12,238 bases of DNA, taken from PBB1 sp043738425. Its GTDB lineage: Bacteria > Pseudomonadota > Gammaproteobacteria > Burkholderiales > Burkholderiaceae_C. Of the stretch, positions 1 to 7,064 are shown in pieces; positions within the stretch are counted from its first letter, which is position 1; every line of letters starts with the position of its first letter. The stretch covers positions 1-12,238 of the forward strand of contig JAYUGJ010000005.1 in the NCBI GenBank assembly GCA_043738425.1, read 5' to 3'. The notes beneath the pieces were generated by a model that saw nothing but the letters and a program-made list of their open reading frames with translations, made no database searches and had not been told where the DNA came from. The position numbers and the translations under genes are program-made.

Positions 1-92
1 CAGTTACTTTGTTTCCAGTGGTTTTACGAGCGAACTGGTGCTCGGCATGCCCTAGTCCAAATCCGCACCCACGTCGAAGCCAGGTCGGTCCC
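1..92 (-). ncRNA. ssrA: tmRNA (ssrA), 5' part only, cut by the window edge
   Basis: tmRNA rescues stalled ribosomes by acting as an alanyl-tRNA and then as a short message for a degradation tag. Read on the minus strand, the RNA starts near position 92 with GGGACCGACCTGGCTTCGACG, which lines up with the 5' acceptor and D-like region of known tmRNAs (GGGGCTGATTCTGGATTCGACG in E. coli). The conserved GCATGCCGAG block follows. Two interleaved stems form pseudoknot PK1: CCAGT (15–19) pairs with ACTGG (34–38), and CGAGC (27–31) pairs with GCTCG (40–44). After PK1 comes AAACAAAGTAACTG, which in betaproteobacterial tmRNAs precedes the GCC resume codon, so the tag frame would begin at about position 1 and continue outside. 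The tag, the other pseudoknots and the tRNA-like 3' half are not in the window. The exact 5' end is uncertain by one or two bases. Confidence 0.88.
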
Positions 93-101
93 AGAGCGAG
101 G

Positions 102-130
102 AGTTTAAGACAAAAACAACAGATCCAATA
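102..130 (-). promoter_or_regulatory. Possible ssrA promoter inside the 3' end of gph
   Basis: With the tmRNA 5' end near 92, a -10-like TAAACT lies at 107–102 on the minus strand, 9 bases upstream of the start. Upstream candidates for the -35 are TATTGG (130–125, 17-bp spacer) or TTGGAT (128–123, 15-bp spacer). None is a strong match. The position is the main argument: stable RNAs usually have their own promoter, and only 12 bp separate gph from the RNA. ssrA may also be made by read-through from gph, followed by processing. Confidence 0.28.
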
Positions 131-770
131 CGTCCTGGCCATTGGTGGCAGTGTGGTGTGCACCCCATGCGTCGATAGGCTCGCCCACCCCGAGGTAGCC
201 CCAAGTCGCCGCTACCGTACGCATACCAGCCGCGCGGCCGGCCTGCATGTCGCGAATGTCATCGCCGACGTAGATGCATTGGGTCGGATCGAGTTGCATC
301 CGGCGAGAAGCTTCCAGCAAAGGTGCCGGGTGGGGTTTCGAATGGGCCGTGGTGTCGCCGCAGATCAGGACGGCTGCTCGGCCGTGCAAACCCAACGCGC
401 GTGCCAGCGGATCTGCAAAGCGCGTGGCCTTGTTGGTGACGATTCCCCACGGAACGCGTCGTCTGTCCAGTGTGTCGAGCATCTCGCCAACCTGATCGAA
501 CACCCTGGTGAGCTGTGTCATCCGCGCCTCGTAGCGGACTAGAAATTCATCGCGTAACGCGTCGAAAGCATCGTCACCCGGTTGCACGCCAAACGCCACA
601 CCGACCAGGCCACGCGCGCCTGAGCCGACCATGGCTCGAAGCGTGCTGTAGGGAGCATCTGGAAGCCCACGTGCTCGCCGCATTTCGTTGGCCGCGCCAG
701 CCAAGTCCGGCGCGCTGTCTATGAGCGTGCCGTCGAGGTCGAACAGCACGGCGTTTGCATTGACCGTCAT
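105..770 (-). CDS. gph: Phosphoglycolate phosphatase (HAD superfamily)
   Basis: This 221-aa protein hydrolyses 2-phosphoglycolate to glycolate in the cytoplasm; the compound arises from repair of oxidised DNA ends and from oxygenase side reactions. All four HAD motifs are visible: DLDGT at residues 11–15 with nucleophile D11 and D13; Thr112 in VTNK; Lys145 in SKPHP; and GDD at 169–171 with D174. The helical cap lies between motifs I and II, at about residues 18–85. The length is normal for Gph (about 220–230 aa). The ATG overlaps the ubiG stop codon as ATGA, so the two genes are translationally coupled. In some gamma- and betaproteobacteria the gene next to ubiG is annotated either gph or mupP (MurNAc-6-phosphate phosphatase). 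That activity is a real alternative for this family and position, because HAD specificity cannot be read from the motifs alone. Confidence 0.85.
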   Translation of the reverse strand: MTVNANAVLFDLDGTLIDSAPDLAGAANEMRRARGLPDAPYSTLRAMVGSGARGLVGVAFGVQPGDDAFDALRDEFLVRYEARMTQLTRVFDQVGEMLDTLDRRRVPWGIVTNKATRFADPLARALGLHGRAAVLICGDTTAHSKPHPAPLLEASRRMQLDPTQCIYVGDDIRDMQAGRAAGMRTVAATWGYLGVGEPIDAWGAHHTATNGQDVLDLLFLS

Positions 771-1471
771 TCTGGTTTGCGGCAGGCCAGCATGTAGTTG
801 ACGCTGGTGTTGTCAGATAACCAATAACGCCGAGTGAGCGGGTTGTATTCCAGCCCTGACGATTCATCCACCGACAAACCTGCGGCACGACCGTAGCCGG
901 CGAGTTCGCTCGGCTTGATGAACTTGGCGTATTCATGCGTGCCCTTAGGCAGCAGTTTCAAAAGGTACTCAGCGCCGACGATGGCGAATAGAAACGACTT
1001 TGGGTTGCGGTTGATGGTGGAAAAGAAAATCCATCCGCCGGGCTTGCACAACGAAGCACAGGCGGCTACCACCGATGCCGGGTCTGGGACGTGCTCCAAC
1101 ATCTCCATGCAAGTAACCACATCGAAGTGTGCTGGCATCTCGAGCGCGAGCGCTTCCGCAGACACCTCGCGATATTCAACCGATGGAGTCTCAGCCTCTA
1201 GCGCATGCAGCGCCGCAACCCGAAGCGCTTTCGTCGAAAGATCAATGCCGAGCACGTTTGCACCGCGTCGCGCCATGGCGTCAGCAAGAATGCCGCCGCC
1301 GCATCCGACATCGAGCGCCTGCTTCCCGCTTACCCGAGCGCGCTGGTCTATCCACTCGAGGCGCAACGGATTGATCTGATGAAGTGGGCGAAATTCGCTT
1401 TCGGTATCCCACCACCGGTGCGCTAACGCACTGAATTTCGCAAGTTCTTGAGGGTCAGCGTTGGTATTCAT
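767..1471 (-). CDS. ubiG: Ubiquinone biosynthesis O-methyltransferase UbiG
   Basis: UbiG is an S-adenosylmethionine-dependent methyltransferase that carries out both O-methylations in ubiquinone synthesis, on the catechol intermediate and on demethylubiquinone. I chose the ATG at 1471 (MNTNADPQELAKF), giving 234 aa. The reading frame is open to an ATG at 1543, but those 24 extra residues are basic, look non-coding and exceed the family length (about 232–245 aa). The SAM-binding motif I is LDVGCGGG (residues 53–60), followed by the acidic motif GIDLS (75–79) and MEMLEHVPD (122–130). The N-terminal FSALAHRWWD signature is typical of UbiG. No clear ribosome-binding site or promoter is visible upstream. 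A terminator at 1611–1641 separates it from ompA, so a promoter is expected in 1472–1610. It overlaps gph by four bases (ATGA). Confidence 0.95.
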   Translation of the reverse strand: MNTNADPQELAKFSALAHRWWDTESEFRPLHQINPLRLEWIDQRARVSGKQALDVGCGGGILADAMARRGANVLGIDLSTKALRVAALHALEAETPSVEYREVSAEALALEMPAHFDVVTCMEMLEHVPDPASVVAACASLCKPGGWIFFSTINRNPKSFLFAIVGAEYLLKLLPKGTHEYAKFIKPSELAGYGRAAGLSVDESSGLEYNPLTRRYWLSDNTSVNYMLACRKPE

Positions 1472-1610
1472 GGGTGCATGGTAACGAACGTGTTTTGTCT
1501 TGCGACGCGAAAGGTCGCGGCTCCCGCTTCGTAAAAAAATCACGCCAACACCCCGGTGCCGATAACGGCCGCACCCGACAACCGAATGTGCTCAGTACTG
1601 ATACACCACG

Positions 1611-1641
1611 AAAAAAAAACCCCGCCGAGGCGGGGTTTTTT
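1611..1641 (-). terminator. Rho-independent terminator of ompA
   Basis: CCCCGCC (1620–1626) and GGCGGGG (1629–1635) form a GC-rich stem with a tight loop; opening one pair gives a tetraloop. It is flanked by nine A (1611–1619) and six T (1636–1641). Read on the minus strand, the stem is followed by nine T, starting about 25 nt after the ompA stop codon, as expected for an intrinsic terminator. The symmetry makes it potentially bidirectional, but no plus-strand gene needs it. The rest of the ompA–ubiG gap (1472–1610) shows only a short palindrome TCAGTACTGA at 1592–1601 and no convincing promoter. Confidence 0.93.
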
Positions 1642-1660
1642 GTTCGTTTTAGATAACCGC

Positions 1661-2341
1661 TTACTTGGCGGCGCGTGTTCCCACGACCTCGATCTCAACG
1701 CGACGGTTTTGTGCGCGACCCGCGCTGGTTTTGTTATCGGCCACCGGTTTTTTCTCACCTTTGCCTTCGGTGTAAACCCGGTTTTTCTCAACACCTTTGG
1801 CCACCAAATAGGCTTTGACGGCAGCCGACCGGCGCATTGACAGCGCTTGGTTGTATGCGTCGGAGGCTGTGGAGTCGGTGTGACCCACCGCAACAATGAC
1901 CTCTAGGTTCATGCCGCTGAGCTTGCTGACCACATCGTCCAGCTTCGCTTTGCCGGCTGGCTTCAACGCGGACTTGTCGGTATCAAAAAAAGCATCTGCG
2001 GCGAAAGTGATCTTTTCGCTGGCAGGCGCAACTACTGGCGCAGGAACGACTGCTGGGGCCGCGGCTGCCGGTGCTGGGGTGGCAGCCGGAGCTGCAGCGG
2101 CAGGAGCAGCCATCGGCTCCTTGGCGGCTGCCGGTTGCAGTGCACCGTCGCATCCTGCCAATGCCGTTGCAGGCGTCCAATTCGCGTCACGCCAGCAGTG
2201 TTCATTGGTGCCGTTCTTCCAAGGCAGTCCGTTTGGGTTTACCCAGTTGTCCACGGTTGCTGATTGGGCGAAAGCGGTACCAAGCGATGAAGTCATGGCA
2301 ACCACGGCGAAAAGCGCAGTAACTTTGTTCAATTTATTCAT
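1661..2341 (-). CDS. ompA: OmpA-family outer membrane protein (periplasmic, peptidoglycan-binding)
   Basis: This 226-aa protein probably anchors the outer membrane to peptidoglycan. The start at 2341 gives a clean signal peptide (MNKLNKVTALFAVVAMTSSL, cleavage after AFA near residue 25) and has an AGAGG ribosome-binding sequence. An in-frame ATG at 2395 would spoil the signal. The mature N-terminus (26–68) has two cysteines, C49 and C64, that could form a disulfide. A low-complexity Ala/Pro linker covers about 69–107. The OmpA_C domain spans about 111–220, with GHTDS (153–157), the LSMRRSAAV helix and NRRVEIEV. D156 and R171 match the residues that hold diaminopimelate in other OmpA proteins. 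There is no transmembrane beta-barrel, unlike E. coli OmpA; this short form is usual in Burkholderiales. It faces gyrA divergently and ends at a strong terminator, which fits a highly expressed single gene. Confidence 0.93.
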   Translation of the reverse strand: MNKLNKVTALFAVVAMTSSLGTAFAQSATVDNWVNPNGLPWKNGTNEHCWRDANWTPATALAGCDGALQPAAAKEPMAAPAAAAPAATPAPAAAAPAVVPAPVVAPASEKITFAADAFFDTDKSALKPAGKAKLDDVVSKLSGMNLEVIVAVGHTDSTASDAYNQALSMRRSAAVKAYLVAKGVEKNRVYTEGKGEKKPVADNKTSAGRAQNRRVEIEVVGTRAAK

Positions 2342-2431
2342 GTTTTTCCTCTCGATGGGATGGTGCAACTTGGTACGCAGCGAAAGTCCGAACACGCTTC
2401 GGATTCGAGGTAACGACTAATCAAAATAGCG

Positions 2432-2450
2432 ACTTTTTTCGAACTTTTTT
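2432..2450 (-). promoter_or_regulatory. Phased A/T tracts upstream of ompA (possible UP-like or bent DNA)
   Basis: Two copies of ACTTTTTT (2432–2439 and 2443–2450) repeat with an 11-bp period, about one helical turn. On the ompA strand they read as phased A6 tracts, which bend DNA and can act as UP elements for RNA polymerase. A weak -10-like TATTTT lies next to them at 2428–2423 on the minus strand, but I cannot find a matching -35, so the exact ompA start is not assigned. Confidence 0.35.
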
Positions 2451-2523
2451 ATTGTGCCATAGGGTATTCACGAAGTACTCGGTTGACTCGATTGCGCAGT
2501 GCCGTGCGCCTTCATGTTGTGGA

Positions 2524-2550
2524 TCGACAACGATTGAGGCCACCTACAAT
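2524..2550 (+). promoter_or_regulatory. Probable gyrA promoter
   Basis: TACAAT at 2545–2550 matches the sigma-70 -10 box at five of six positions. TCGACA (2524–2529) matches five of six -35 bases, but the spacer is only 15 bp; GATCGA at 2522–2527 gives the ideal 17 bp with a weaker match. Transcription would start near 2557, leaving a leader of about 60 nt before the gyrA ATG. Confidence 0.45.
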
Positions 2551-2578
2551 TCAAATTGGTATTTGCCGCAAATTTGCG
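2547..2578 (+). repeat. Cluster of three palindromes at the gyrA transcription start
   Basis: Three inverted repeats lie end to end or overlap: CAATT-CA-AATTG (2547–2558), ATTTGC-C-GCAAAT (2561–2573) and CGCAAATTTGCG (2567–2578). The last two share the GCAAAT element and so are mutually exclusive as hairpins. They overlap the presumed -10 box and start site, where an operator would sit. They could instead form alternative structures in the leader RNA. No regulator can be named from the sequence. Confidence 0.45.
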
Positions 2579-2618
2579 CATCTACCGCACCATCGCGCCC
2601 TGAAAGTCAGCCACCCGC

Positions 2619-5309
2619 ATGAGCCAATTCGCCAAAGAGACGCTTCCGATCAGCCTTGAAGAGGAAATGCGGCGGTCGTACCTCGACTACGCCATGAGCG
2701 TCATCGTCGGTCGGGCATTGCCCGATGCACGAGATGGGCTCAAGCCAGTTCATCGCCGTGTGCTTTTTGCAATGCACGAGCTAAGCAACGACTGGAATCG
2801 GCCGTACAAGAAATCTGCGCGAATCGTCGGCGATGTGATTGGCAAATATCACCCGCACGGTGACCAGTCGGTGTACGACACGATCGTGCGGATGGCGCAA
2901 GACTTTTCGCTGCGCCACATGCTGGTGGACGGCCAAGGAAATTTCGGCTCGGTTGACGGCGACAACGCGGCGGCCATGCGGTACACCGAGATTCGGCTGG
3001 CAAAAATTGCGCACGAAATGCTCGCCGACCTCGAAAAAGAAACGGTCGACTTCGGACCCAACTACGACGGCAGTGAAAAAGAGCCTTTGGTGCTGCCCAG
3101 CCGCCTGCCGAACCTGCTGGTTAATGGTTCGGGCGGCATCGCCGTGGGTATGGCGACTAACATTCCGCCGCACAACCTCAATGAGGTCGTCGACGGCTGT
3201 TTGCACTTGTTAAGCAACCCGGGTGCCTCAATCGACGAACTGATGGAAATCATTCCCGCGCCGGACTTTCCGACCGCCGGAATCATCCACGGGCTGAGCG
3301 GCGTGCGCGACGGGTACCGCACCGGCCGCGGCCGCGTGGTGATGCGCGCGAAATGTCACTTTGAAGACATCGACAAAGGGCAGCGCCAGTCGATCATCGT
3401 CGACGAGATTCCGTACCAAATCAATAAAAAGAATCTGCTCGAGCGCATGGCCGAGCTGGTGCACGAAAAAAAGCTCGAGGGCATCAGCCACATCCAAGAC
3501 GAGTCGGACAAAGACGGCATGCGCGTCGTCATTGAACTCAAGCGTGGTGAAGTGCCCGAGGTGGTGCTGAACAACCTCTACAAGCAAACACAGCTGCAAG
3601 ACACCTTCGGCATCAACATGGTGGCGCTGATCGACGGCCAACCGAAGTTGTGCAACTTGAAGGACCTGATCGTGGTGTTCCTCGAGCACCGCCGTGAGGT
3701 CGTGACCCGCCGCACCGTCTTCGAACTCCGCAAAGCCCGCGAACGCGGCCATGTGCTCGAAGGTTTGGCAGTTGCGCTGGCCAATATCGACGAATTCATT
3801 GCGACGATCAAAGCATCTCCCACGCCGCCGGTCGCGAAAGCGGCGCTGATGAGCAAAAGCTGGGATTCGTCGATGGTGCGTGAAATGCTTTCGCGAGCGC
3901 AAGGCGACGTACCAGGTGGTCGCGATGCGTTCCGACCTGAGGGGTTGCTAAAAACATTCGGCCTGCAGTCTGATGGCCTGTACCGGCTCAGCGAAGACCA
4001 GGCCGGCGAAATTTTGCAAATGCGTTTGCAACGGCTCACGGGCTTGGAGCAAGACAAGATCATTGCGGAATACAAGGAGGTGATGGCCGAGATCGCCGAC
4101 CTTCTGAATATTCTGTCGACGGCAGAGCGGGTGACCTCAATCATTGCCACCGAGCTGGCAGCGATCAAACAAGAGTTCGGCCAGACCAAAGTCGGCGCTC
4201 GACGCAGCGTGATCGAGCACAACGCCCAGGACCTCGGTACCGAAGACCTGATCACGCCGACCGACATGGTGGTGACGCTCAGCCATACCGGGTACTTCAA
4301 GAGCCAGCCGCTGGCCGAGTACAGCGCGCAAAAACGCGGTGGCCGCGGCAAGCAGGCCACGCAGACCAAGGAAGACGACTGGATCGAGCAGTTGTTTATT
4401 GCGAACACGCACGACTACATCTTGTGCTTCACCAACAAGGGCCGGGTGTACTGGCTCAAGGTGTGGGAAGTACCGCAAGGTTCACGCAACTCGCGCGGCA
4501 AACCGATCGTCAATATGTTTCCGCTGCTGCCGGGCGAAAAAGTCAACGTGGTGTTGCCGCTGACGGGTGAGGCGCGCACCTTCCCGGCCGAACGCTTCGT
4601 TTTCATGGCGACTGCCAAAGGCACCGTCAAAAAGACTTCGCTCAATGAATTCAGCAACCCGCGCAAGGCCGGCATCATTGCGGTCGACCTGGACGAAGGC
4701 GACTTTCTGATCGGCGCGGCCATCACCGATGGCCAGCACGACGTGATGTTGTTCAGCGACGCAGGCAAGGCGGTGCGGTTCGATGAAAACGACGTACGCC
4801 CTATGGGCCGCAATACCCGCGGCGTTCGCGGAATGATGCTGGAAGAAGTGCACAGCGTCATTGCCATGCTGGTGGCCGAAGATGAAACCCAAAGCGTGTT
4901 GACGGCCACCGCCAACGGCTTCGGTAAACGCACGAGCATTGCCGAATACACACGCCATGGTCGCGGCACCAAAGGCATGATCGCCATCCAGCAAAGCGAC
5001 CGCAACGGCAAGGTCGTCGCGGCAACGCTGGTGCGCCGAGACGATGAAATCATGCTGATCACCGACAAAGGCGTGCTGGTTCGTACCCGCGTCTCAGAGA
5101 TTCGCGAACTCGGCCGCGCTACCCAAGGCGTGACCCTGATCGCACTCGACAACGGCTCGACGTTGAGCGGCCTGCAGCGCATCGTCGAAAACGATGTCGA
5201 TGCCGCAAACGCCGCGGCTGAACTTCCCGATTCATCGACCGACCAAGATGTGGACAACTCCCCTGCCCCTGGCGACGACTCCGGTACGCCACCTTCTGAG
5301 AACAACTAA
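2619..5309 (+). CDS. gyrA: DNA gyrase subunit A
   Basis: GyrA is the breakage–rejoining subunit of the GyrA2GyrB2 topoisomerase that introduces negative supercoils using ATP. The 896-aa protein is close to the E. coli length (875). Numbering matches E. coli through the N-terminal region. Catalytic tyrosine Y122 lies in AAMRYTEIRL. The winged-helix and tower domains follow, then the GyrA box QKRGGRG at 571–577, which is needed for DNA wrapping and separates gyrase from topoisomerase IV. The six-bladed beta-pinwheel domain follows, ending in an acidic Asp/Ser/Pro-rich tail (about 862–896). In the quinolone-resistance region, positions 81–87 read GDQSVYD: D87 is kept, but position 83 is Gln (CAG, 2865–2867) where E. 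coli has Ser. The start codon has no strong ribosome-binding site, but the N-terminus MSQFAKETLPISLEEEMRRS is typical. It probably heads the operon; its TAA overlaps the next ATG by one base. Confidence 0.98.
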   Translation: MSQFAKETLPISLEEEMRRSYLDYAMSVIVGRALPDARDGLKPVHRRVLFAMHELSNDWNRPYKKSARIVGDVIGKYHPHGDQSVYDTIVRMAQDFSLRHMLVDGQGNFGSVDGDNAAAMRYTEIRLAKIAHEMLADLEKETVDFGPNYDGSEKEPLVLPSRLPNLLVNGSGGIAVGMATNIPPHNLNEVVDGCLHLLSNPGASIDELMEIIPAPDFPTAGIIHGLSGVRDGYRTGRGRVVMRAKCHFEDIDKGQRQSIIVDEIPYQINKKNLLERMAELVHEKKLEGISHIQDESDKDGMRVVIELKRGEVPEVVLNNLYKQTQLQDTFGINMVALIDGQPKLCNLKDLIVVFLEHRREVVTRRTVFELRKARERGHVLEGLAVALANIDEFIATIKASPTPPVAKAALMSKSWDSSMVREMLSRAQGDVPGGRDAFRPEGLLKTFGLQSDGLYRLSEDQAGEILQMRLQRLTGLEQDKIIAEYKEVMAEIADLLNILSTAERVTSIIATELAAIKQEFGQTKVGARRSVIEHNAQDLGTEDLITPTDMVVTLSHTGYFKSQPLAEYSAQKRGGRGKQATQTKEDDWIEQLFIANTHDYILCFTNKGRVYWLKVWEVPQGSRNSRGKPIVNMFPLLPGEKVNVVLPLTGEARTFPAERFVFMATAKGTVKKTSLNEFSNPRKAGIIAVDLDEGDFLIGAAITDGQHDVMLFSDAGKAVRFDENDVRPMGRNTRGVRGMMLEEVHSVIAMLVAEDETQSVLTATANGFGKRTSIAEYTRHGRGTKGMIAIQQSDRNGKVVAATLVRRDDEIMLITDKGVLVRTRVSEIRELGRATQGVTLIALDNGSTLSGLQRIVENDVDAANAAAELPDSSTDQDVDNSPAPGDDSGTPPSENN

Positions 5310-5941
5310 TGAAATTGATTCGACTGATCGCGCTGACCGCGCTTTGCGTAGCCGCACAAGCACAGGCCCAAAGTGCTGCTCCGGCTGCGACGACGGCTGC
5401 GCCTGCCGCAGCACCCATGTCTGCTGCGAAAAAAGAGCTCATCAACAAAGTGATGCTGCTGCAGCAAAACGAAGTGGAAGGAACCGCGCGCAAGTTGGCA
5501 CAGGAACCGGCCGGCCAGTTGCTGCAACAGGCCAACCGGGTAATACAAAACCAGGTGCCGGCCGAAAAGCGCGAGAGCGTGGCGAAATCGATCGATGCCA
5601 TCGCAAAGAAGTACGTCGACGAGACGGTGCCGCTGGTGACGGACCGCGCAGTCAAGCTCGCGCCGTCAACCATCGGCACCTCGCTGGCCGAGCAGATGAC
5701 CGAGGACGAATTGAAGTCGTTGGTCGCCACACTCGATTCGCCTGCCTACAAAAAATACCAACAAACCATGCCCGAAATTTTCCGGAATTTCGTGCAAAAA
5801 CTGGTAGCCGACGCGCGCCCGGCAGTGGAGCCTAAGGTCAAATCGCTGGACGAAAATATCCGTGCGGCACTGACCACCGCCACCGCAGGATCCGCTGACA
5901 AAGCACCAGCAAAAGGTGCTGCCAAAGCGCCTGCCAAGTAA
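5309..5941 (+). CDS. Secreted DUF2059-family protein of unknown function
   Basis: This 210-aa protein has a short signal peptide (residues 1–20 or so, MKLIRLIALTALCVAAQAQA, cleavage likely at AQA) and should be periplasmic. An Ala/Pro/Thr-rich stretch (22–38) is followed by a helical domain. The segment MTEDELKSLVATLDSPAYKK (130–149), with TMPEI after it, matches the DUF2059 pattern (a T-E-E-L helix, then S-P-x-G/Y-K-K and a M-P-E helix). The C-terminal tail (194–210) is a Lys/Ala/Pro repeat. No catalytic residues or cysteines are evident apart from one Cys in the signal peptide (position 13), which lacks a lipobox. It starts at the gyrA stop codon (TAATG, one-base overlap) and ends 7 bp before serC, so it is translated as part of the operon. 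The domain assignment is from remembered motif, and the function is unknown. Confidence 0.85.
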   Translation: MKLIRLIALTALCVAAQAQAQSAAPAATTAAPAAAPMSAAKKELINKVMLLQQNEVEGTARKLAQEPAGQLLQQANRVIQNQVPAEKRESVAKSIDAIAKKYVDETVPLVTDRAVKLAPSTIGTSLAEQMTEDELKSLVATLDSPAYKKYQQTMPEIFRNFVQKLVADARPAVEPKVKSLDENIRAALTTATAGSADKAPAKGAAKAPAK

Positions 5942-5948
5942 TCGATCG

Positions 5949-7064
5949 ATGGATCGCCCGTTTAATTTTTCGGCCGGTCCGGCAGCACTTCCGGCTGAGG
6001 TTTTAGAGCAAGCCGCGGCCGAGCTGGTCAACTGGCGCGGCAGCGGCGTCAGCGTGATGGAAATGAGTCACCGCGGCCGTGATTTCATGGCGATATGCGA
6101 GCAGGCTGAATGCGATGTGCGTGAGTTGTTGGCCGTTCCCAGCAACTTTCACATTCTGTTCATGCAAGGCGGCGGCTTGGGCCAAAACGCCATCGTGCCG
6201 ATGAACCTGATGGCGCGCTTGCCTAACCGCAACGCCGATTTCGTGCTGACTGGCACGTGGTCACGGAAATCACATGCGGAAGCCCAGCGCTATGGCCAGG
6301 CCAACGTAGCCGCGCAGGTCAGTGGCGACCGGCCGTTGCGGCTGCCGACTCCGGTTACTTGGCAGTTGACCGCTGCGGCTTCGTACGTCCACCTGTGCAG
6401 CAACGAAACCATCGATGGCATCGAGTTTGCGCAGCTGCCCGACCTGCGTGCGCTTGGTTGTGACGCGCCGCTGGTGATCGATTGCTCGTCGCACATCGCG
6501 TCGCGCGGCGTGGACTGGAGCCGGGTTGGTTTGGCTTACGCCGGTGCGCAAAAAAATATCGGCCCCGCAGGATTAACGCTGGTGTTCGTGCGCGACGATT
6601 TGCTGGGGTATGCGCTTCCAGCGTGTCCTTCGGTGTTCGACTATCGGCTGGTTGCGGAGCAGGGTTCGATGTTCAACACGCCGCCTACCTATGCAATCTA
6701 TATCGCCGGCCTGGTGTTTCAGTGGCTCAAGCGGCAAACCGAATCGGGCGTGAAAGGCATTGCGGCAATCGAAGTCAGGAACCAGGCCAAGGCGCAGCTT
6801 CTATATGACTGCATCGACGCATCCAGCCTGTATCGCAACCCGGTCGACGTGTCCTGCCGCTCGCGCATGAATGTGCCATTTTTCATGGCCGATGATGCGC
6901 TTGTGGAGCCGTTCTTGGCTTGTGCCCGAGACGCTGGCTTGTTGCATCTCAAAGGCCATAAATCGGTCGGCGGGTTGCGGGCCAGCCTGTACAACGCGAT
7001 GCCGCTTGCGGGGGTGCAGGCGCTGGTGCATCACATGAAAGCGTTCGAGGCCCGCCATGGTTGA
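5949..7064 (+). CDS. serC: Phosphoserine aminotransferase
   Basis: SerC is a PLP-dependent class-V aminotransferase that converts 3-phosphohydroxypyruvate and glutamate to phosphoserine; it also transaminates 3-hydroxy-4-phosphohydroxybutanoate-type substrates in the PLP pathway. The ATG at 5949 gives 371 aa beginning MDRPFNFSAGPAALP, the family N-terminus. An in-frame ATG at 5916 would lie within the upstream gene and add 11 unlike residues. The Schiff-base lysine is K202 in YAGAQKNIGPAG. D178 (VIDCSSHIASR) should contact the pyridine nitrogen. HKSVGGLRASLYNAMPL (337–353) is the conserved phosphate-binding C-terminal segment. The ATG sits in a 10-bp palindrome, ATCGATCGAT (5941–5950), and has no Shine–Dalgarno sequence, so translation probably depends on coupling to the gene 7 bp upstream. 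Its stop overlaps the pheA start by eight bases. Confidence 0.97.
   Translation: MDRPFNFSAGPAALPAEVLEQAAAELVNWRGSGVSVMEMSHRGRDFMAICEQAECDVRELLAVPSNFHILFMQGGGLGQNAIVPMNLMARLPNRNADFVLTGTWSRKSHAEAQRYGQANVAAQVSGDRPLRLPTPVTWQLTAAASYVHLCSNETIDGIEFAQLPDLRALGCDAPLVIDCSSHIASRGVDWSRVGLAYAGAQKNIGPAGLTLVFVRDDLLGYALPACPSVFDYRLVAEQGSMFNTPPTYAIYIAGLVFQWLKRQTESGVKGIAAIEVRNQAKAQLLYDCIDASSLYRNPVDVSCRSRMNVPFFMADDALVEPFLACARDAGLLHLKGHKSVGGLRASLYNAMPLAGVQALVHHMKAFEARHG

Noticed and set aside
9..542. 177-codon plus-strand frame across ssrA and gph
   Set aside because: The minus strand holds a tmRNA structure and a complete HAD phosphatase; the plus frame has no recognisable protein.
1502..1518. Small inverted repeat GCGAC…GTCGC upstream of ubiG
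   Set aside because: A five-pair stem in GC-rich DNA is expected by chance and has no T run or other context.
1472..1543. Upstream ATG start for ubiG
   Set aside because: The extra 24 residues are basic, unlike UbiG, and exceed the family length.
2342..2395. Upstream ATG start for ompA
   Set aside because: It would put 18 residues ahead of a textbook signal peptide; the start at 2341 has a ribosome-binding site.
1896..2420. 174-codon plus-strand frame opposite ompA with an Ala/Gly-rich hydrophobic run
   Set aside because: It is the complement of the OmpA Ala/Pro linker and signal peptide; there is no ribosome-binding site and no independent support.
2483..2488. TTGACT as a -35 box for gyrA
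   Set aside because: No -10-like sequence lies 16–18 bp downstream (the position reads GCGCCT).
4415..5305. 296-codon open frame antisense to gyrA
   Set aside because: It is Ser/Arg/Thr-rich shadow coding with no motif; the gyrA frame beneath is conserved throughout.
5194..5835. 213-codon frame overlapping gyrA's end and the DUF2059 gene
   Set aside because: It is out of frame with two well-supported genes, low-complexity and Arg-rich, with no domain.
5916..5948. Upstream ATG start for serC
   Set aside because: It overlaps the preceding gene and adds residues absent from the conserved SerC N-terminus.
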